The notes under the pieces are model-generated. The model was not told where the DNA came from and ran no database searches. It was given only the letters and a program-made list of their open reading frames with translations. From assembly GCA_949316235.1 (NCBI GenBank), contig OX438742.1, positions 37,516,853-37,580,852 on the forward strand: DNA of 64,000 nucleotides, in the 5' to 3' direction. The stretch comes from Oegoconia quadripuncta. Lineage: Eukaryota; Arthropoda; Insecta; Lepidoptera; Autostichidae. Positions within the stretch are counted from its first letter, which is position 1, and the number at the start of each line of letters is the position of its first letter. Of the stretch, positions 22,801 through 64,000 are shown in pieces. A program made the position numbers and the translations under genes.

Positions 22801-25688
22801 ATAATGAAATCACTGAGAGTTAACCTGCTTTTCTGATATTTGGGGTTACATACTTCAAGGTATAAAAACTAGGCTTTATCAATTATTTTTTAAGTTTAAG
22901 TATCAATTATTTGTTGATTATATCGTCCAGGTAGACTAGACTAGAAATATTTTCGAAACGGCTTAACTGATTTTCATCCAACCCGACTAATAAGAACGTA
23001 TCTCCAAATTTAATCTAAAATTTTGTGCAATAAAGATATAAAAAAATTACTAATGATATCATCGAAATATACCTTCAAAACAGCTTAACGGATTCTCATC
23101 AAACATGGCTGCAAAACCTATCCCCCCGATTAGTCTATCATAGAAAACAAACCGCACTCAAATCAGACCACGTATTACTCAGATAATTATGTCAACGTAC
23201 GAGTAGGTAACCATAGCACTTACCTCAGTAATCGCTTTTCGTTATTATAATTCGTTATTTATTCTGTGTTCGAAGTGTGAGTTTTGTCTCGTTTTTAACT
23301 TTACCATCGCGTTCGCGTTTACGAAAAAAGTCCCTATGAAAAAAATCGTTTTGCAAACTATCCCCTAGAGGCGCTGCACATTTCTCCATACAAATCGTCA
23401 CGTAAACGTGAACGCGGTTATAAAGTCGAAACAAAACTCATACTCCGCCCTCTGATCAGCGTGCTGAGTACTCAAGCTCACTAAAACCCATTGGAACATT
23501 GACCACAGTGAACACTTACCGTGATCTGAATTCCACCCACTCGCATGCGGCCAACCCGCGAGCGCTGCGTCCCAGGGAGTGGTACTTCGCTTTTCATGTT
23601 GGGCGCCCCTAGTTCCGGCTGCTACCACAGATATTACCAGTATCTGGAAAATTCGAATGCCATTAAATTACGCAACATGTGTCAGGGCAACTTTGTTTTT
23701 ATGCACGACGGGTTAGTACTTGACCTCAATCACACCTGATGTTAAGTGAGATGAGGCCGACGTTAGGTATCCCGCCTCCACACTCCTCCCACTGTAACTC
23801 CTGTAAGCCAGAATCAACAGTGGTACTCGACATGGCGCCTACTGAAGGTAGACGGTGCCCTACGTGATTCTATTGCTACCTTGGACCCCAGACTAATTAA
23901 AGAAAGGAATAGGGTGTGTAAGTAGGAAAAGAAGTTTCCCACTTCCCCCCTCGACAAGGGGAGTGTAGCCAATGAAATGCGGCCGACGGTGGAAGCGTAC
24001 TGACCTGGAAACCCAAATAGTTGGGGAGCTGGTTATCTTATCTCCGGTAACCGGAACACAACAATGCTGTTCGGCGGCAGATTTAGATAAGATGGTGGTA
24101 GTTAGCCAGGGGGACATTTAAAATGCCCTACCACCAACCAAACGGTGTACTAAACATGTACGAACCCGCGACCTCCGATTCAGTGGAAAATAAAAGTGTT
24201 ACAGGTACAACCATACAACAAAGGTAGGTACTGAAAGGACATCATGCAAAATCGAGTATTGCTGCACCGAGCAGAAAGTGATTTGCATTGATTGTTGTTT
24301 GGAGATCAAACGTTGTGAGCAGGTCAAAAATCTAAATTTATTCCAACTACAACGAATTTACAATTGTTTTTATTAGTAGAACTTTTCATTGAAACTCGTC
24401 ATAATTATGCACGCGCAATTATATGTTCAATGTTTTATTAATCAAAGGCGAGCAAAGATAATTTGAATGTCTTTCGACGAGTGCCTAGAAGTTTTATTTG
24501 TCAAAGTTTTTGGGCTTATATTAGTGACCAGAGATAAGATAGCCAGTCCCCCAAATGTGTTGAGGTTTCCGGGTCAGTACACCTCCACCTTCGACCTCAT
24601 CTTCACTTAACATCAGGTGTGATTGAGGTCAAGTACGAATCCGTCGTGCATAAAAAAAAAACCATCATCATGCCTTATACGTCTTCCCTATTATTGGGAC
24701 TATTAGGAGAGGTGGCATCATAATCCACCACAAGGGCCCGATGCGCTATATTTATATTATTTTTAACTTAAAATATTATGATGATAACCGCTCTCAAATA
24801 CCTTAAATTTAACGTATGTGATGTTAGATTACAGAACGTGGAATTCATCTTTTATGATAATGTCACAAAACTGTACTGAAATAGTAGCAAATAGTGCCCA
24901 AATGATGACAATGAGTGTCTAAAGGAAAAAAATCAATGTCACTTTATTCAATGTTAACATGTTATTCAATGTTTTAAGTGAGTGTTCTGGCAAATAGTTC
25001 TTCTTAGAGGATTCCAGCAACACGTTTTCTGGAATCCTCATTCTCATACTAAATAATTTCGTTGCTTTTGAAGAACTATTTGTGGGAGTTGTATATTTCG
25101 TTGGTAGTATTTTTGCATAATATTTTGGGAAGAAATTATAATCTAGGGAAAGAAGTACCTGCGTATGACAATGACGATTCCAACACCAGAACGCTCTAAC
25201 TAATATTATAAATGCAAAAGTTTGGATGTTTGTTTGTTTGTTTATTGCTCAATCACGGCGAAACGGATGAATGGATTTGGATGAAACTTAGTATATAGGT
25301 AGAACATGCCCTGGATATATGATATATGATACCCTGGATATATATACATATGATATTATAAAGTGAGTAGTTCCCGAGGGATAAACAAATTTCGAGGGAA
25401 AGCCTATATCCCTGCAGTGGGATGTTTACCGGCTGATGATGATGACGATGAAACAAATTGCCGCGATGAAGTTATTCGACGCAGACGAAGCCGTGGGCGG
25501 AAAGCTAGTATTGAAATAATTCTTATACTACAGTGGCTCAATTTTTATTTCATTTGGACACTATTGATATGTACAAAATTTGTTGACATTGTCAAAATAA
25601 TTGAATTCCAATGTATGTATTCTATAGCATCACGCATTCAAAATTTTTAATATTTTGATACTGAACTTACCAAAACTTGAAAAACCAT
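19872..25688 (-). CDS. Secreted alanine-rich protein with Trp/Pro-rich ends, cuticular-protein-like gene structure (224 aa, 5 exons)
   Basis: Assembled from the sequence; function unknown. Exons 5' to 3': 25671-25688, 23520-23643, 22352-22514, 20442-20635, 19872-20047; total 675 bp, phases close (0,1,2,1) and the frame ends in TAG. Exon 1 is only 18 bp and splits the signal peptide MVFQVL|ILVISVVAAGTRGA, an arrangement common in insect cuticular protein genes. The mature protein starts near QHEKR, has a PWDAALAGWPHASGWNS segment, then about 130 residues of Ala-rich helix-like sequence (AAAKAAARAVMAAQE; EAAAAHAAR; AQLAAAKARAAAAQKVAA), a GAAGAAGAA run, and a C-terminal PWHPGWPLASSGWTPS...TWS. 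Donors of exons 1 and 2 are GTAAGT. The exon 3 donor (GTCATT) is weak; a GTATAA donor at about 22334 joined to an acceptor 4 nt further in is an alternative. A TATA box lies about 70 bp upstream. A structural cuticle or silk-like role is inference only. Confidence 0.78.
20132..20274 (-). mobile_element. SINE family A, head part
   Basis: In plus sense it reads AGATAAGATGGTGGTAGCTAGCC through to GAGCCACGGAGGCGG, with the reversed box B (GCATCAAACCCGCGACC). It is the tRNA-like half of the family and lies in intron 4 of the alanine-rich gene. Confidence 0.75.
20936..21017 (+). mobile_element. SINE family A, 3' fragment with poly-A
   Basis: The 3' module CTTCCACCTTCGACCTCATC...TGAGGTCAAGTACGAACCCG ends in GTGCATAAAAAAAA. 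It lies in intron 3 of the alanine-rich gene. Confidence 0.75.
21115..21330 (-). mobile_element. SINE family A, 5' two-thirds
   Basis: It matches the family body (GGGGAACTGGTTATCTTATC, AACACAACAATGCTATTAA, TTTAGATAAGATGGTGG) and head (ATTGAGCCACGGAGGC), with the box A/B linker partly deleted. Confidence 0.75.
21885..21975 (-). mobile_element. SINE family B, head fragment
   Basis: Plus-strand text ATGCCCCTAGCGGGATTCGGACC is the reversed box B of family B, followed by a degraded box A. Only the tRNA-like head remains. Confidence 0.5.
22165..22320. repeat. Interspersed repeat family D
   Basis: It shares the words CATAGATTTCTAGAGTGACCGGTTGAAAGC, CGACTTCCCGCGACC and TGGTC-TAC with copies at 30530-30690 and 53990-54115. 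The family is unclassified; this copy is in intron 3 of the alanine-rich gene. Confidence 0.6.
23271..23460. mobile_element. MITE family M, copy 1
   Basis: The left end CGAAGTGTGAGTTTTGTCTC...CGTTCGCGTTTACG pairs with the right end CGTAAACGTGAACGCGG...ACAAAACTCATACTCCGC as imperfect inverted repeats of about 50 bp. A closely related copy is at 58089-58274. It lies in intron 2 of the alanine-rich gene, about 60 bp from exon 2. Confidence 0.8.
23698..23765 (-). mobile_element. SINE family A, 3' fragment
   Basis: Plus-strand text ATGCACGACGGGTTAGTACTTGACCTCAATCACACCTGATGTTAAGTGA is the 3' module of family A in reverse. Confidence 0.7.
23775..23945. repeat. Interspersed repeat family E, copy 1
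   Basis: It contains CTCCTCCCACTGTAACTCCTGTAA, CGACATGGCGCCTACTGAAGGTAGACGGTGCCCTACGTGA and TAGCAATAG-type words (TTGCTACCTTGGACCCCAG). The reverse complement is at 57655-57830 and a diverged relative at 52180-52300. No ORF or terminal repeats were found. Confidence 0.65.
24005..24185 (-). mobile_element. SINE family A, truncated copy
   Basis: It matches the body from GTTGGGGAGCTGGTTATCTT through AGATAAGATGGTGG to the reversed box B region (CGAACCCGCGACCTCCG). The extreme head is missing. Confidence 0.7.
24525..24662 (+). mobile_element. SINE family A, 3' half with poly-A
   Basis: It runs from AGAGATAAGATAGCCAGTCC to GTCGTGCATAAAAAAAAAA, the 3' half of the family in plus orientation. Confidence 0.75.
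25395..25450 (+). mobile_element. SINE family C, 3' end fragment
   Basis: GGGAAAGCCTATATCCCTGCAGTGGGATGTTTACCGGCTGATGATGATG is the distal end of family C (full copy in reverse at 38148-38445). Confidence 0.6.
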
Positions 25689-25757
25689 GTTGCTCTGAAG
25701 CTGTTCACTCTACGAGGGGAACTAATTCTTTAACGGTTGGTGGTTGGAAACATGGGG

Positions 25758-25764
25758 TTATATA
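25758..25764 (-). promoter_or_regulatory. TATA box of the alanine-rich secreted protein gene
   Basis: On the minus strand the sequence reads CATATATAACCCC, with TATATAA 70 bp upstream of the ATG at 25688. This predicts a start near 25730-25738 and a 5' UTR of about 45 nt, typical of compact insect cuticular-type genes. No clear TCAGT initiator is seen at the expected distance. Confidence 0.5.
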
Positions 25765-26339
25765 TGATTGTAGGTACACGGAAGATTTGCTACAAGACGA
25801 TTATAGAAAGGGATTGCTGTGATAGGCAATAGAAATAATTGCGCTGTCTGCTAAAAACTACAAGCTATCCCACAACACGCTCACTTTCAAGAGGATCGAT
25901 TTGCTCAGAGCTATATTTAAACAGAAGCACGTAAGAACAATGTAAGATGTGATTTAGAACTGTAATGTAGAGTTCGATTGACGCTTTTGTTTCTTAATTT
26001 ATTTGCCTATAACTGAAACGTTAAATATTCACAAAACAACTGCTTCTTCTGCAATCATCAAATATTCACCAAATTTATAAGAGACCACTATGATGGCATA
26101 TCCACTCAAATAAAATAAAAATTATTGAAATCGCTTTACAAAAGTCAGAGACGAACATTAAAAAATACGGTCGAAATTATCAATCCTCCTCCTTTTTTCG
26201 ATGTCGATTGTTTGGACCCATGAGTAAATGTATTTAGCAGGACTTGATGGACCAGATTGGTTACTCAGTACCTACTTAAAACCCTTGCGCCGTCTACGAA
26301 AAAACCATAGATATGTTTAAATAGGTATTACATTTTTTT

Positions 26340-26642
26340 TACTTCCGGAAACATCATCATCAGCCTGTAAACACCCCACTGCAGAGACCATACCCTCGAA
26401 TAATGAAGGAGTATGGGCCATTGTGCACCACACTGACCAATGCGTGTTGGTAACTTCACATGCCTTTGAATTTTTATTTCCCAACATGCAGGTTTCCTTA
26501 AGATGTTTTCCTTCACCATACAAGAGCACATACAAGAGAACAAGAATAAATGCACATAAGTAATTAAATTAAATTTAAAAACTCATTGGTACATGGCCTT
26601 CCAATGGGGACCAAACCCGAACCGCCGAGCCACCGACGTCCG
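26340..26642 (-). mobile_element. SINE family C copy
   Basis: Plus-strand text begins CATCATCATCAGCCTGTAAACACCCCACTGCAG and ends in the reversed tRNA-like head CCGAGCCACCGACGTCC. The body word TAAGTAATTAAATTAAATTTAAAAACT is shared with copies at 27890 and 38148. Box B is degraded. Confidence 0.75.
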
Positions 26643-27429
26643 AAAACATAGGTGATTATAAATACTTAAAAAAGAAGGAATAAAAGTTTCAAAGGTTGTT
26701 TTTACGATATCTCCGTCAATCGTAATGTGAAAATTACTTTAGGTTTTTTTAAGGCTATGGTCGTGGTCGTGGAACCTTCTCTAGCCCATGAAATTTTAAA
26801 TGAAGATCTCGGGGAACCTTCTAACGACAAACTATTAAGTATAATACTACTTAAGGTAGGATGTTTTGCTATTTCCGATGTCGTCTCAACTCCGACAATT
26901 GTTTTACTGCAATTCTAAAAGTCCAATAGTAATCATTTACCTACAAATTTGTATTAAATTGTTACTGCATAGCTACTACTAAAATGACATAAATATTTAA
27001 AACTTATAAATTGATTAACATTGCTTTTAGAACTGGAACTAAAATAAGTGAAGGTAGCGGGCACGGTACACTCATTGCCACTCGGGATCGGGACTCGTCC
27101 CAACTCGCATACTCTTTCCTACAATGTCAAGCTCTTCAAAAAGATGTCAAGGTCTATGTAGGTATATACGTAGGTAGATGTCGAACAACTGTATTTAGTT
27201 ACCAACCGAGGTATCTCTAACTGCGATTTACTATCACACCATTCTTATCAAGTAGGCAAGATAGGAATCCGGGCCACATTACTTAGGTGTACGTCTACGA
27301 CGTTATTATTTTAATGTTGTACGCTCTGATCAATCCAAATAACTACAAGTAAAAATTCATTTAGCAATTTTTATCACACTAATAAGTTTTTATTTTTATA
27401 ACAAGTAAAAAAACATCCCCAATCTTTAA

Positions 27430-27830
27430 AGAACTTTTTTTTTTTATTAAAAACTGGTTTCGCGTTTGACTACAATCTCACCTGACGGAAAGTGACAATG
27501 TAGCCGAAGATGTATCACGCGCACCCAGTAAATGCCTATTCACTCTAGACTTGAAGATCCCAAGGTTGTAAGTGTCGGGAAAAACCGACGTGGGCAGTGA
27601 GTTCCATACCTTAGCAGTCCGCATTATAAATGATGAAGCAAAGGGCTTAGTGCGGATGTTCGTTATGTTGACAACATATGGATGGAAACCCTCCCCGCTC
27701 CTGGTTGTCCGAAGATGGAAAGGGGACGGTGGAATAAGATCGTGCAATTCCATCGCACACTCACTTAAATGTATCCTGTAAAACACTGAAAGGCAAGCGA
27801 CCCTACGGCGGTGTTCAAGGCTTTATTGAC
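27430..27830 (-). pseudogene. LINE reverse-transcriptase C-terminal fragment
   Basis: The minus-strand frame (27478-27786) reads FYRIHLSECAMELHDLIPPS, RTKPFASSFIMRTAKVWNSL and YNLGIFKSRVNRHLLG. These words are typical of the C-terminal region of non-LTR retrotransposon ORF2 in insects. It is 5'-truncated and lacks catalytic RT motifs. Shorter relatives in plus orientation are at 28595-28985 and 55020-55110. Confidence 0.65.
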
Positions 27831-27884
27831 TTTAGGTACATTTCGAATCAACTTGGTATACTTGATCTTGTATTATATTAAGGA

Positions 27885-28200
27885 CTCATCATCTTAGCCC
27901 ATAAACACCCCACTGGGATCCAACAGGGATATAGGCCTTCCCTCGTATAATGAGGAAATAGGGGCCATAGTCCACCACGCTGGCCCAAGGCGGGTTGAGG
28001 ACTTCACATGCCTTAGAATTTTTATTTCTCGGGCCTGCAGGTTTTTTCACAATGTTTTCCTTCATCGTTTAAGAGCAGACGCATAAATGCTCATAAGTAA
28101 TTAATTAAATTTAAAAATTGATTGGTACATGGCCTGCCTGGGAATCCCGGACCTCCCAAATTGCGAGACCGTGTCATAACCGCTGAGCCACCGACGCTCC
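27885..28200 (-). mobile_element. SINE family C copy
   Basis: It runs from CATCATCTTAGCCCATAAACACC to the reversed head TAACCGCTGAGCCACCGACGC, with reversed box B near CCTGCCTGGGAATCCCGGACC. It is near full length. Confidence 0.8.
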
Positions 28201-28594
28201 TTAGTATATTATAATAGGCTCACTCAACACTATTACGGCTTCAACGACACCTTATTTATCAATATTGTTCCAGTAGGTAGTAGTTTATAAATACATACAC
28301 ACATAGACTGCTAATAACCTTTCCTTTTCGACCTGCTGTAGTCAGTCAAAAACGACTGGTGTTAAGTGTTTGACGGCGTTATGTGTGTGTCCAGTCTTTG
28401 TCTGGATGTATCTTAGTAATGCGTAAAAACACCAAGAAACTGTGTTAAAAGCTAAATAATATTTTCGAAACGGCTTTACCGATTCTCATCAAAGGTGATT
28501 TCTAATCTGTACCCTCATAGTCTTTAAAACAAAAATCCGCACTCAAATCGGTCCACGCACGCAGATACGTCCAGACAAAGACTTCGACTCCTTA

Positions 28595-28985
28595 TTCATC
28601 CTACGAACAGCCAAAGATGGAATTCCCTTCCGGTGTCAGTCTTTCCTAAATCCTACAAACCTTGGGATCTTCAAGAGCAGAGTGAATAAGCATTTACTGC
28701 GATCGCGTGCTTCATCTTCGACCACATCGTCACTTTCCATCGGGTGAGATTGTGGTCCAAAAAAGATACGAATAATATGTCTATGGTATTGCTGTTCTGA
28801 CTTCTTAGGTTATTGGTTTGAGACTGATTTGATGGCCATAAACTCTTCTGTCACTGAGTAAATCAACTTCTAGTGAAATATGACCTGAATCTATTGAGAT
28901 CGCGTGCTTCATCTCCGACCACATCGTCACTTTCCATCGGTGAGATTGTGGTCAAACGCGTATCCAGTCAATCATAAAAAAAAAA
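28595..28985 (+). pseudogene. LINE 3' fragments (two overlapping tails)
   Basis: Plus-strand frame fragments read RTAKDGI.F and NLGIFKSRVNKHLL, then GCTTCATCTTCGACCACATCGTCACTTTCCATCGGGTGAGATTGTGG. The latter module is repeated at 28893-28985 and ends in ATAAAAAAAAA. These are 5'-truncated copies of the LINE at 27430. Confidence 0.55.
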
Positions 28986-29057
28986 TGGACTAATTTTATA
29001 ATTGAAAAAAAAATAAAAACAAATGAATACTTCTTTTTTTACCTTCTGTATTTTTTC

Positions 29058-29081
29058 TGACCTTGACCTTGACCTTGACCT
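29058..29081. promoter_or_regulatory. Four tandem TGACCT hexamers (nuclear-receptor half-sites)
   Basis: Four perfect TGACCT units in direct contact. The reverse complement is AGGTCA x4 and contains three overlapping TCAAGGTCA words, the extended half-site of FTZ-F1/ERR-type orphan receptors. The array lies about 3.4 kb upstream of the alanine-rich gene start and the same distance from moira. It may simply be a 6-bp microsatellite; a regulatory role is inference. Confidence 0.35.
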
Positions 29082-30057
29082 TGCGAATGCGAACATGAAG
29101 AAATAAGCGAATTCGTAAATGCGAATGCGGATTTTCGTTACATCACTAATTATTTATTATTTTATCATTGACAAGGTAAAACTTTTAGACGTTGAATTAA
29201 TTAATCGCAAAAAAAAGTTTGTTACTTGATAATTTCACAATATAATTAGAAACTATTGAGTCTACTATAAGAATGTGTGTTTGAAAGGCCATAGAATTAT
29301 TATGTGTAAGGCCGTAGATTTTATATTTAGAAGGATCTTCACAAAATTTACATTGTACTTAAGTACTTTAAAAAATGGTCTAATTAGGATTTCGTTCTCA
29401 CCATTTGAGATACGGAACCATAAAGGATAAGTCCTCACTTGTACTTTATTTTTAAGTTAAATTTAATTTATTCATGTATGTTTCAGGAAGTACAATAAAG
29501 GGTTTACAAACAAACATAAAAATATGAAATATATTTATTTTCATTATTTATTATTATTTAATACGTGATCTGATCATCATAGACGATTTTATTTTTGTTT
29601 CAGTAATTGAAGGTCATATTAATTTATGTACTTTGTACATATATCAATTATAATTACTCACTTAGGGCACTCAATGTTTTTAATCGCTATTTGTAAGAAT
29701 ACTTATTGTATATACATAATGTTTCCGTTTAAGAGTTTTTTATAGTGTTTAAATTTTGTTGATAGTTTTGTTAATAGCTTTATTAATGAATAAAAATTCC
29801 CTTATTTTGGGAACGATCCAGGGTACAATGGGAAATAAGTGCTGGGTAGGTATTCACAAACGGTAATACTTAGGTACTGGAAACTGGAACATAGGAACAT
29901 AGGAACGGCACATCGCTAGTTATGTGCTGTTGTAGAAATATTGTTTGTTTAGTTTGTCGCAGGTTTGTGATTTTTATATGCTGCGAAAAAAAAAATTTGT
30001 CAAAGTTTTTAATATAAGATGGAAACTTAACTACATTAAAAATTACTTATAAAAAAT
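29082..30057. other. Intergenic AT-rich DNA
   Basis: I see no gene or recognised repeat in this segment. Confidence 0.4.
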
Positions 30058-30376
30058 ATTTTTTTTTTACTCACAACGGGTTCGTACTTGACCTCAATCA
30101 CACCTGATGTTAAGTGAAGGTGAGATCGAAGGTGACCCGGAAACCCCAACACATGTGGGGGACTGGCTATCTTATCTCTGACAACCGGAACTACAATGCT
30201 ATTAACATTGCTGCTTGTCGGCAGATTTAGATAAGATGGTGGTAGCTAGCCAGGCGGACATTTAAAATGCCCTAACACCAACCAAACCGAGTACTTAAAC
30301 AATAACCCCGCTGGGGATCGAACCGCCACCTCCAAATCGTAAAACCAATGTTGTTTACATTGAGCCACGGAGGCGG
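30058..30376 (-). mobile_element. SINE family A, near full length
   Basis: It runs from the T-rich end (reverse of the poly-A tail) through GGGTTCGTACTTGACCTCAA to CATTGAGCCACGGAGGCGG. All modules are present with minor deletions near box B. Confidence 0.85.
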
Positions 30377-30529
30377 ATTAAAATGCTTTTACTTTAAGCA
30401 TTTAAAAAATTCATTTTTACTTTACAAACAACATACATAGTGATGACCAAACTCAACCCTGCACTCGTCATTTCTAAGTCATGTCAAGTCATGAAACTCA
30501 TTAATATTTGGTCATTGCACTGGAACATC

Positions 30530-30690
30530 ATCATCATATCAGCCATAGGACATCTCCTGCTGAACATAGGTTCATAGATTTCCCGAGCGACCAGTTAGGC
30601 GCAGCCTGCATTGTGTAACTTCCAGCGACTTGTTAGGTTATCCGTCCCCTTGTGGTTGGACGATTCACGCTCCGCTGTACGTGGTCCCCA
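30530..30690. repeat. Interspersed repeat family D copy
   Basis: ATATCAGCCATAGGACATCTCC, TTCATAGATTTCCCGAGCGACCAGTT, TTCCAGCGACTTG and ACGTGGTCCCCATTCTCACC mark this copy; compare 22165-22320 and 53990-54115. Confidence 0.6.
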
Positions 30691-30908
30691 TTCTCACCAG
30701 TAAACAGAAATTACATTTCAACCTGTATATATGTTATCGGCAATCAATATAATCCGGTATTCTATAGAATACCCAGGCATTCCATAGAACGGCTAAAACA
30801 TTCAGGCAATGTATAATATATCATTTATTCCACACTTTACCTAGGCTTTCTATAAATTACCTACTGAATGAAGAGCCGGCAATGTTGTTCGAACTGTACC
30901 TAACGAAA

Positions 30909-30942
30909 AAGACCTAACAAACCATTAGGTTTGTTAGGTCTT
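30909..30942. repeat. Perfect hairpin, 15-bp arms and ATTA loop
   Basis: AAGACCTAACAAACC, loop ATTA, GGTTTGTTAGGTCTT. The arms are perfectly complementary. No T-run or gene end is next to it, so its role is unknown. Confidence 0.8.
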
Positions 30943-32515
30943 GTTGTTAGGCTGTTGATTACAACAGCGTCTGATTTTTCAGACAAGCGAATTTCGCGAA
31001 GACTTCACCAATTCCGATGCATTCGGCATGATTGTAGCTCTGGAAAAAGTGTTTTATTTATATCACTTCATCCTTTAGGTCTCCTAATGCCCTTCTATAC
31101 ATTTCCTAGGTATTTCATATTAATATATGGCACAGTAGGTATATAATGATTAACGATAGATAAAATATTTTTCACATTGTTTAGATGAACTTTGTATTGT
31201 TTAGAATAACTAGGTATTTTATACAATAACTGAAATACATTTTGCGGGTGACATATACTGGATTTTGCGGATATATTATGCGGAATAGGCTGGAATAGGC
31301 TACAAACGCGACCGTCAAATGACACAATGAACTAGTTTAGTATTATTTTTTTTTAACAATTGAAAACAAAATTAAACTACCTTTGTCAATACCTTCTATA
31401 ATATTTCACTTATACCTAATATGCCCTATTGTTTTCCTTACGGTAATAAAACTCATCCGCCGGTATATAAAAGCCTTTGTAATGCCTTGTTGGTTTTCAC
31501 CTATATATTTTGGGTTTAGGTGTGTAATAAAATTGGTAATAAAGGTTGGCCGTGTGTGGTACCCGGAGAAATAAATAAATAAAATAAAAAAATAAACTAT
31601 TTTCTCCACAAGATCACAAATACTCTTGTGCAGTATACCATAAGCACTAATGTACTTTAAGCTTAGAATAATACACTGACGTAATCTATTACTATGGAGG
31701 CTGGTGCCTATACTAGAAGGGTCCTGTAGCTACTACAGGACACCAGGACAAATAGAACCAACCCATCTCTTCTTGTGGGTGTTGTAAAAGGCAACAAAGG
31801 GATCCTAAAAAAAGACCAGTGATGTATCTAATTCGTAAGAAAAACTCAACTGCTCAGCGTGGCTAATAGGGCAAATATTAGCGATGGAAATCGCACCGTG
31901 GAAGAGGCAGAAGGCCCATGATCATGATGTATAGTTGATTATTGTGATATCTATAGGGCAAACTTATGTTCAGCAGTGGATTTATATTGTAGCTGATATG
32001 ATGTTTGTATATAACTAATAGAATGTACAATATCCGTAACTTGAGATTGTAAATCTCAAGAAGTCACCAAGCTGTCACCCATTGGAATATCAATGAAAAT
32101 TACACGTATATTTCTTGAATAGGCGAACGGTTAAGTTATGCGCATTAGCATAGAGTACGAAAATTTACGGTAGCGGAATTTCTTTGGTGCTCCAATTAAA
32201 TCTATGGAATAAGATGTGACTGCCGGAGGTCCCTTTATGTTACTCAGGCTACTGCACACAAGATGGCGCTGTAAGTTCATAAAAAAAAACCGTAAAAACG
32301 TAAAAAACACTGACAGCACGCGCACATATAATTATTAGTTAGTAGCAACACTGAAACGTAACTGTCAAACTGCAAACTGTCAAACAACGACGCCGTGTAA
32401 TTTCTGGCGATTGATTATCATTTACTTCATTATTTGTTGAAATTCCATGTTTATTATAATTTTGTGAATTATCTACATATTATTAGCGAAAGGATATTAT
32501 AGTGTATTAATAAAA
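30943..32515. other. Intergenic DNA and moira 5' region
   Basis: No supported gene. Between about 31690 and 31990 there is a degraded interspersed repeat (words such as CAACCCATCTCTTCTTGTGGGTGTTGTAAAAGGC, related in reverse to 48560-48630). The last ~170 bases before 32516 are presumably moira promoter and 5' UTR; no TATA box is evident. Confidence 0.4.
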
Positions 32516-63678
<31,163 letters not shown>

Positions 63679-64000
63679 GTACGTTGCGATATAACCACAC
63701 ATATACAGTATATATCGTAATCCATATCAGCTCATGACACGCTTTTGAAAAACCGTATTGCATAGAGCGATTTTAAATTACTCATACGAATCAGAAAAGC
63801 AATTTCGTGAATGTCGTATATTGATTACCATATTGTTTCATTAGAATCAGTATATTATTATTTATTTCGCAGATTTTGAACTTTAAAATTCATATTTATT
63901 CAGTTTCTCAAATACAGTTTTACAGTAACATTACCAATGCACCGTATGGTTACTTAACAAACTAATTACAACATTATATATAGCTATTCTTAATCATTTA
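63679..64000. other. Start of moira intron 18, runs off the window
   Basis: The donor GTACGT follows exon 18 with one base of a split codon. No further exon is seen before the window ends, so the remaining coiled-coil and C-terminal residues lie to the right. Confidence 0.6.

Overview
The window is insect nuclear DNA, most likely from a moth or butterfly. It is AT-rich, with spliced genes using GT-AG introns, abundant tRNA-like SINEs, LINE 3' ends, MITEs and a mariner transposon. Insect-type orthologues (Nmdar1, moira, regucalcin) can be read exon by exon with phases that close. No prokaryotic features are present. Species cannot be named from the sequence alone.

Layout. Bases 1-76 are the last codons of an unidentified plus-strand gene. 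Bases 77-5382 are non-coding: a GT-rich minisatellite, a degenerate array of about 190-bp units, and a short tandem duplication. Bases 5383-14741 (minus) hold a complete 16-coding-exon NMDA receptor subunit 1 gene (932 aa). Bases 15040-19870 are repeats. Bases 19872-25688 (minus) hold a five-exon gene that no single ORF shows. It is assembled here from phase-compatible exons and encodes a 224-aa secreted, alanine-rich, Trp/Pro-capped protein of unknown family with a cuticular-protein-like gene structure; it is the most novel item in the window. Bases 25.8-32.5 kb are repeat-rich intergenic DNA, including four tandem TGACCT hexamers and a perfect hairpin.

From 32516 to the right edge runs the plus-strand SWI/SNF core subunit gene moira (SMARCC1/2, BAF155/170). 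Eighteen coding exons are visible and the last exon(s) lie beyond the window. Its 8.4-kb intron 2 carries a complete antisense nested gene, a signal-peptide-bearing regucalcin/SMP-30 protein (34909-39180), with its own TATA/initiator. Its intron 15 carries an intact mariner (58353-59672) next to a MITE. Other moira introns contain LINE reverse-transcriptase fragments, an inverted-repeat element and many SINEs.

The genes do not form a pathway. They are a glutamate-gated channel subunit, a putative structural secreted protein, a chromatin remodeller subunit and a secreted metal-dependent lactonase-like protein. The notable relation is architectural: the nested antisense gene and the transposon load of the moira introns.
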